From assembly GCA_000697055.1 (NCBI GenBank), contig JNDT01001583.1, positions 1 through 27,044 of the forward strand: 27,044 bases of DNA, written 5' to 3'. The position numbers were made by a program, and so were the translations under genes. The notes under the pieces were generated by a model. The model saw nothing but the letters and a program-made list of their open reading frames with translations, did no database searches and was not told the DNA's origin. Source of the DNA: Saksenaea vasiformis B4078 (taxonomy: Eukaryota; Mucoromycota; Mucoromycetes; Mucorales; Saksenaeaceae). Below are positions 23,384 to 27,044 of the stretch, piece after piece. The stretch's first letter is position 1; each line of letters opens with the position of its first letter.

Positions 23384-24997
23384 CCCAGTTTCTTGAGTGC
23401 TGTGGATTTTGTAGTGGTCCTAGCTGGCATGGTCCCTTTCTTCCAGTCAAAGCGCAAAATCTGCTAGGGATGAGGTTACTCCTGGCTAGGCAAATGTTGC
23501 TTACCAGCGTCTCCAGAGCGCACTGTATTCAAACAAATCACTATCAGGAGAAAGTATGATGCACTTGTAGGACAAGCTGCTAACAAGATGTATCAGACAA
23601 TGAGCCGCCTCAAACGGTACAGGGAAGAAGGATGTACGCTAGTAGTGCTCGGGGGGTTTACTACGAAATTTTCAAAGCCATGAAGGAGGATGGTCATGTC
23701 TCATCGGAACGTCCGAAAGTTTAGTGAATGCTGCATGTTCGCACATCACACGTCATTTCTTTCAAACGACCCCTTCTAAATAAAACGAGTGCATTTTCTG
23801 TGGAAGCGTTTGTATTATCGTACAGCAGCGATCATTTCAATCGTCCATATTTCTTAGAACATCGACGGCCGGTCAGACGTTGCATATTTATTCGTCATCT
23901 TTTAATTCGGAAAACAATCTCATATCTATGAAACTTCTGGACGTCCGCCGAACATCTATCGCTTATGCAACCATTGATTAGGTATTTGCGATCATGGGAA
24001 TGAGCCAATACCTGTTATATGACATTCTTAATCTCGGGACTGAACTGTACCCAACATCGAGTCTGTTTTTCGAATTTCTGCCTATCTTTATCCGTTTGCA
24101 AGCCCCTCCTCGCCATACGAAATGCTGCATTGTACGCGAATCTAGAATTGCATTTATGATGTTGATGAGTCTGCCTCCTTGCTGGCAATTCATTTCCATC
24201 ACGACCAAGCAAATCCGACGACGAGGGATTTTTCTTTTCTGCAGCCTCTCGACACAACCGAGAGCGGACAACGCGAAACGCACGACGACCATAGTCGGTT
24301 CCTCCTTTGATCTTGATATAGAAATGCCTGACTTGCTATGTCAGAAACGAATACGTAAGAATAAAAGAGTACCATCATGTTTCAGCAAGTAATGGGTTAG
24401 TAGATCTCTTGCGGCAACATCCTTAAGAAGCCAGAAAAACACGGCGCAAAGATCCATGGAGACTATCTCCACATGTTGTGTCGTGACTGGAACTGATAAG
24501 TACAGTGAGACTGAAGGGTGTCGTTTATTTCGGTAGAAAAGTAGACCAGGAACTAATTACTAGCTATGGCTGTATTTATATGATCGGAGATCATGTCTAT
24601 TATATTGACACAGCGATAGATTATATCTCAGATACGACACCACACCTTGTGCGTCCAGAACATCAACAAGGGCAGGTACGTCATGACAGGTGCTAGCTGT
24701 TTACACGAGTGCTGCCAAGCTTTGATACACATAGCATACAGGAAACTAGAGGGATGCAATAGATGTGATACTAAAATTAAGTATTATGTTCTTGTTTTGT
24801 TTTCCCAGCTTCATTTATCTGGGAAGTTTATCAACTTGATTATCCAGTCATAGCATAGTTTACCGATATATGCTTTCATTTATATTCTTTGCATCGACCA
24901 TGAACCGTCTTTAAGGTATGTCATACGGCATTCATCTGTTGCATTGAGAAATATTCGCATCGCGGAAGCAGTACTGATTCAGCTAAAGCTTCATTCC
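23384..24997. other. Transposon-derived region with coding scraps between the two solo LTRs
   Basis: No intact gene. A plus-strand fragment at about 23485-23681 reads RRKYDALVGQAANKMYQTMS, then TLVVLGGF, and stops at TGA. This resembles the region before the zinc ribbon in the nuclease relic at 21183-23070, though the match is weak. A minus-strand fragment at 24015-24330 is open for about 100 codons (e.g. HFYIKIKGGTDYGRRAF and AYNAAFRMARRGLQTDKDR) and looks coding, but I do not recognise it. A diverged repeat copy lies at 23685-23950. A 63-codon frame at 24505-24696 is unsupported. Confidence 0.5.
23685..23950. repeat. Diverged dispersed repeat, copy A
   Basis: Matches 25977-26230 in the same orientation through a series of shared blocks: ggaggatggtc, tcggaacgtcc, gtgaatg.tgcat, catcacacgtcat.tctttcaaa, taaataaaac, tttcttagaacatc and gcatatttatt. 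The central AATAAA suggests the 3' part of a transcribed element. The short open frames in the copies are not conserved between them, so this part is probably non-coding. Confidence 0.65.
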
Positions 24998-25236
24998 TGT
25001 AGTATCCAGCTATATCAAATGGTCTAGTGCGATTATAAGCGGATGTTTAATTAAATATATCTGAACTAACTCAGGAACTCCGTTACTGACGCGACTCAGC
25101 GTTATATAAATATCACCACCTAGTGTAGTCTTGATCTCTTGTTCTGATTCCAGAATAAATCTCAGTACACTTCGGTTTCATTGTATTTCTCAGTTATCAA
25201 TCTTCTTTCACCTTTACGACTACACGCGATACAACA
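24998..25236 (+). mobile_element. Solo LTR (239 bp), plus orientation
   Basis: Starts TGTAGTATCCAGC, ends GATACAACA, and is flanked by a perfect 5-bp target duplication ATTCC (24993-24997 and 25237-25241). A TATA box (TATATAAATA at 25103-25112) and an AATAAA (25154-25159) mark the probable U3/R boundary and poly(A) signal. The first roughly 95 bp are identical to the LTR at 23145-23383 on the other strand; the rest has substitutions and small indels. No primer-binding site plus gag/pol sequence follows, so it is a solo LTR. Confidence 0.9.
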
Positions 25237-25976
25237 ATTCCCTATACAGCATTGCAGAAGATTGTCTTAATCGCTGTAAGATCTTGGAAGACCTTGAGAG
25301 GAACTTGTAAAGAGGAACTTGTAAAGATGTCCCAAAAGCGGCAAAATTCAAAAACATTCAAGTATTCTCCTTTAGCGCAACGACTATTGTTGAGAATTAC
25401 TGCCGAGTTGCAATTGACGAAGTACACTGCCCACTATGAAGTAAAACGTTGCCGTGCAGTTGAACAAACAGACATCTAAATGGAGAGAACACTCCAAATG
25501 ATTGGTAGTACCTTTTTCAAAGTTATCATGCGTCTACTGATGGATATTTCCAGCAGCATGCAAAGGTTATCTTTAAGCATTCCAGGGAATAGTACGTGCC
25601 ATAAACTATAAAATATATCAAACAGGATATCAGAATATGTCATTTGGAATACCAACATTGTATACTGTGGGAAAACGAACCAAGGATTACCAAGAAATAC
25701 CACGAATGTACCCATTCTGCACGACCAGGAAAATATCAAAAATTTTCAAAAATTGGCTTCTCTGGTAGACCTACACCTGGTACTTCTAGATATTACTTCA
25801 TAGAACGTAGTGCTGATCTTTTTGGCAACTTGTCGCCTTTTCCTTGTATTCTTTGCTCTTACCATAACTATTATGAAACATATCCATACGGATGTTTCTA
25901 TAATTGTATGATACGAACGCGATTAGCCTGTCAAATCAGATTGATTTTTGTTACTATAGTAGAAGATATTCTACTA

Positions 25977-26230
25977 TGGAGGATGGTCGTCTCTCTCGGA
26001 ACGTCCAAGCTGAGTGAATGTTGCATATTCGAGCATCACACGTCATCTCTTTCAAAAGACCCTTTCTAAATAAAACAAGCGCATCCTTTCTAGAAACATT
26101 GTAATAACGTACGGTGGTGATCATCTCAATAAATGATATTTCTTAGAACATCAGCGATTACTGGGACATTGCATATTTATTTTCATCTTTCGAAACAGGA
26201 AACAATTTCACATTTACCAAATTTCTGGAT
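25977..26230. repeat. Diverged dispersed repeat, copy B
   Basis: Second copy of the element at 23685-23950, same orientation, about 2.3 kb away, with the plus-strand solo LTR lying between the copies. Conserved blocks include catcacacgtcat and taaataaaac. Confidence 0.65.
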
Positions 26231-26563
26231 ATCTACCGTCCTAAATATCCCTCAGACTTAGCGAAAAATAAAAGGAGCAGCTTTTCCCTATCCTCTAACC
26301 TTTTGCCATATGTTTTCCTATAATCTCCCGTGGATACTGAGAAGAAACGAATGAAACTCTGACCAAGATGGATAAAAAAGGAAGGCGATATCTCCAGTAG
26401 CTAAACGTGATTGGCTAAAATTCTCGTGTGTCGTGACAGTAGGACGGCCAGAAGGGATCGGCGAAGCCGCCCTTCATCAGGTCTTACTCTTCACTACGAT
26501 CAACGATACTTTTTAGACAGATGGGACTAATGATTCACCAAGTCAAAAGACAAAACTTTATAC

Positions 26564-26582
26564 AAAGGCGCTCTGCGCCTTT
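26564..26582. repeat. Small GC-rich hairpin followed by a T run
   Basis: AAGGCGC-TCT-GCGCCTT forms a 7-bp stem with a three-base loop (26565-26581) and runs into TTTTT on the plus strand. It looks like an intrinsic terminator, but in a fungal nuclear genome it is more likely part of a repeat or a Pol III-type stop. Confidence 0.45.
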
Positions 26583-26686
26583 TTTATAAAGGTCAACAGA
26601 GGCCGACGTCACAACGAACCAATCAGATACAAAACATAAAAACATGATACGACACGTGTCACACTGGTAAAAAGGTGTAACAAAAA

Positions 26687-26757
26687 GGTCGTGCCGAGGA
26701 TCGAACTCGGATTATTGGATTCAAAGTCCAATGTGATAACCATTACACTACACAACC
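26687..26757 (-). tRNA. tRNA-Gln (anticodon UUG)
   Basis: The minus strand folds as a complete 71-nt cloverleaf: acceptor GGTTGTG/CACGACC (with one G-T pair), D-arm with GTGTAATGGTTATCAC, anticodon stem-loop TTGGA-CTTTGAA-TCCAA with anticodon TTG, and T-arm CCGAG-TTCGATC-CTCGG. There is no intron. CCA is not encoded, as usual in eukaryotes. Five T residues follow directly (minus strand, 26686-26682), the standard RNA polymerase III terminator. The A and B boxes lie in the D- and T-arms. It decodes CAA codons. Confidence 0.96.
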
Positions 26758-27044
26758 AACCACGGCTCTTCCCCGTTTTATATTGTTACACAAGATTTCA
26801 ATCCTGACCGACAGTAAAGCGAACAAGACAACAATAATACAACTGGAAGCAACAAATCCATCCATTAGTCTATCTGACACATCCTTGGTTCCTGACCAGG
26901 AATTGACAGTTTCAGTACCAACTTATAAGAAGCGAAAGCCAGAAAACACCCAAAACAGTGACTCGCACAATCTTACCAGCATTGTTAATTCTGAAATTAA
27001 GAGAATCAAGACTCGACCTACTTGTAGCCTTCCAAATCTTGACA
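26758..27044 (+). CDS. Partial coding exon, unidentified protein (runs off right edge)
   Basis: One plus-strand frame (codons in phase with 26825) is open to the window end. The later part reads like real protein: SLSDTSLVPDQELTVS, TYKKRKPENTQNSDSH and NSEIKRIKTRPTCS. The KKRK and KRIK patches suggest a nuclear protein. No ATG occurs in the frame, so the exon must begin at an acceptor or the start must lie elsewhere; possible acceptors include CGACAG (ending 26813) and CATTAG (ending 26872). The frame also stays open backward through the antisense of the tRNA, which is coincidental. Function unknown. Confidence 0.4.

Larger units (their letters stand above)
25237..26686. other. Repeat-derived region between the plus-strand LTR and the tRNA
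   Basis: Open frames at 25252-25479 and 25644-26069 (plus) lack family matches. The second overlaps the repeat copy at 25977-26230 and is probably transposon debris. The part from about 26560 to 26660 is promoter-like: a CRE-like GACGTCAC near 26602, CCAATCA near 26618 and a perfect palindrome GACACGTGTC at 26651-26660 with an E-box core. Small hairpins occur at 26451-26475 and 26564-26582. Confidence 0.45.

Noticed and set aside
23145..25236. The two LTRs as ends of a single retrotransposon
   Set aside because: They are in inverted, not direct, orientation, and each has its own different 5-bp target duplication.

Overview
The window looks like nuclear DNA of a filamentous fungus, most likely Mucoromycota (Mucorales-like). 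The genes are rich in short introns (mostly 42-84 nt, GTNNGN...AG, often with CTAAC-like branch sites), urease is the single-chain fungal form, and intergenic DNA holds several diverged transposon families. The taxonomic call is inference. All exon models below were built by hand, by matching splice sites to reading phase and family conservation.

Layout. At the left edge (minus strand) is the 5' end of an unidentified gene with an N-terminal PCNA-binding (PIP-box) motif. About 1.4 kb of repeat-rich DNA follows, with a 149-bp tandem duplication ending in a perfect 26-bp-stem hairpin. A complete nine-exon urease gene (1757-4703, minus; 833 aa, all nickel and active-site residues present) faces a 1.7-kb divergent spacer with a cluster of GATA sites beside the urease start. 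On the plus strand are two splicing genes head to tail: a PUF60-type poly(U)-binding splicing factor (6421-8935, nine exons, one abnormally long pyrimidine-rich intron) and the spliceosomal NTC protein Cdc5/Cef1 (9432-12134, six exons). Next is a 16-exon LtrA-family membrane protein (13058-16289). After 2.3 kb with a diverged direct repeat comes a five-exon GATA zinc-finger protein on the minus strand (18616-20904).

The right third (about 21.2-26.7 kb) is transposon-derived. It holds a decayed TnpB/Fanzor-like nuclease gene (RuvC-I-like aspartate motif and a C-terminal zinc ribbon followed by a degraded N-A-A motif), interrupted by a 141-bp CACTA-type palindromic MITE with a 3-bp target duplication. 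It also holds two solo LTRs of one retrotransposon family in opposite orientation, each 239 bp with its own perfect 5-bp target duplication, and diverged repeat copies with scraps of coding sequence. A tRNA-Gln(UUG) on the minus strand closes this zone. A partial open frame with a basic NLS-like patch runs off the right edge.

Functional links: urease is a nitrogen-scavenging enzyme and has GATA-factor sites at its promoter; whether the GATA protein in this window acts there is unknown. PUF60 and Cdc5 both act in pre-mRNA splicing (3' splice-site recognition and the catalytic spliceosome). The most interesting items are the Fanzor-like relic with its nested CACTA MITE, the inverted solo-LTR pair, and a decoy 3' splice site in the PUF60 intron that could allow autoregulation.
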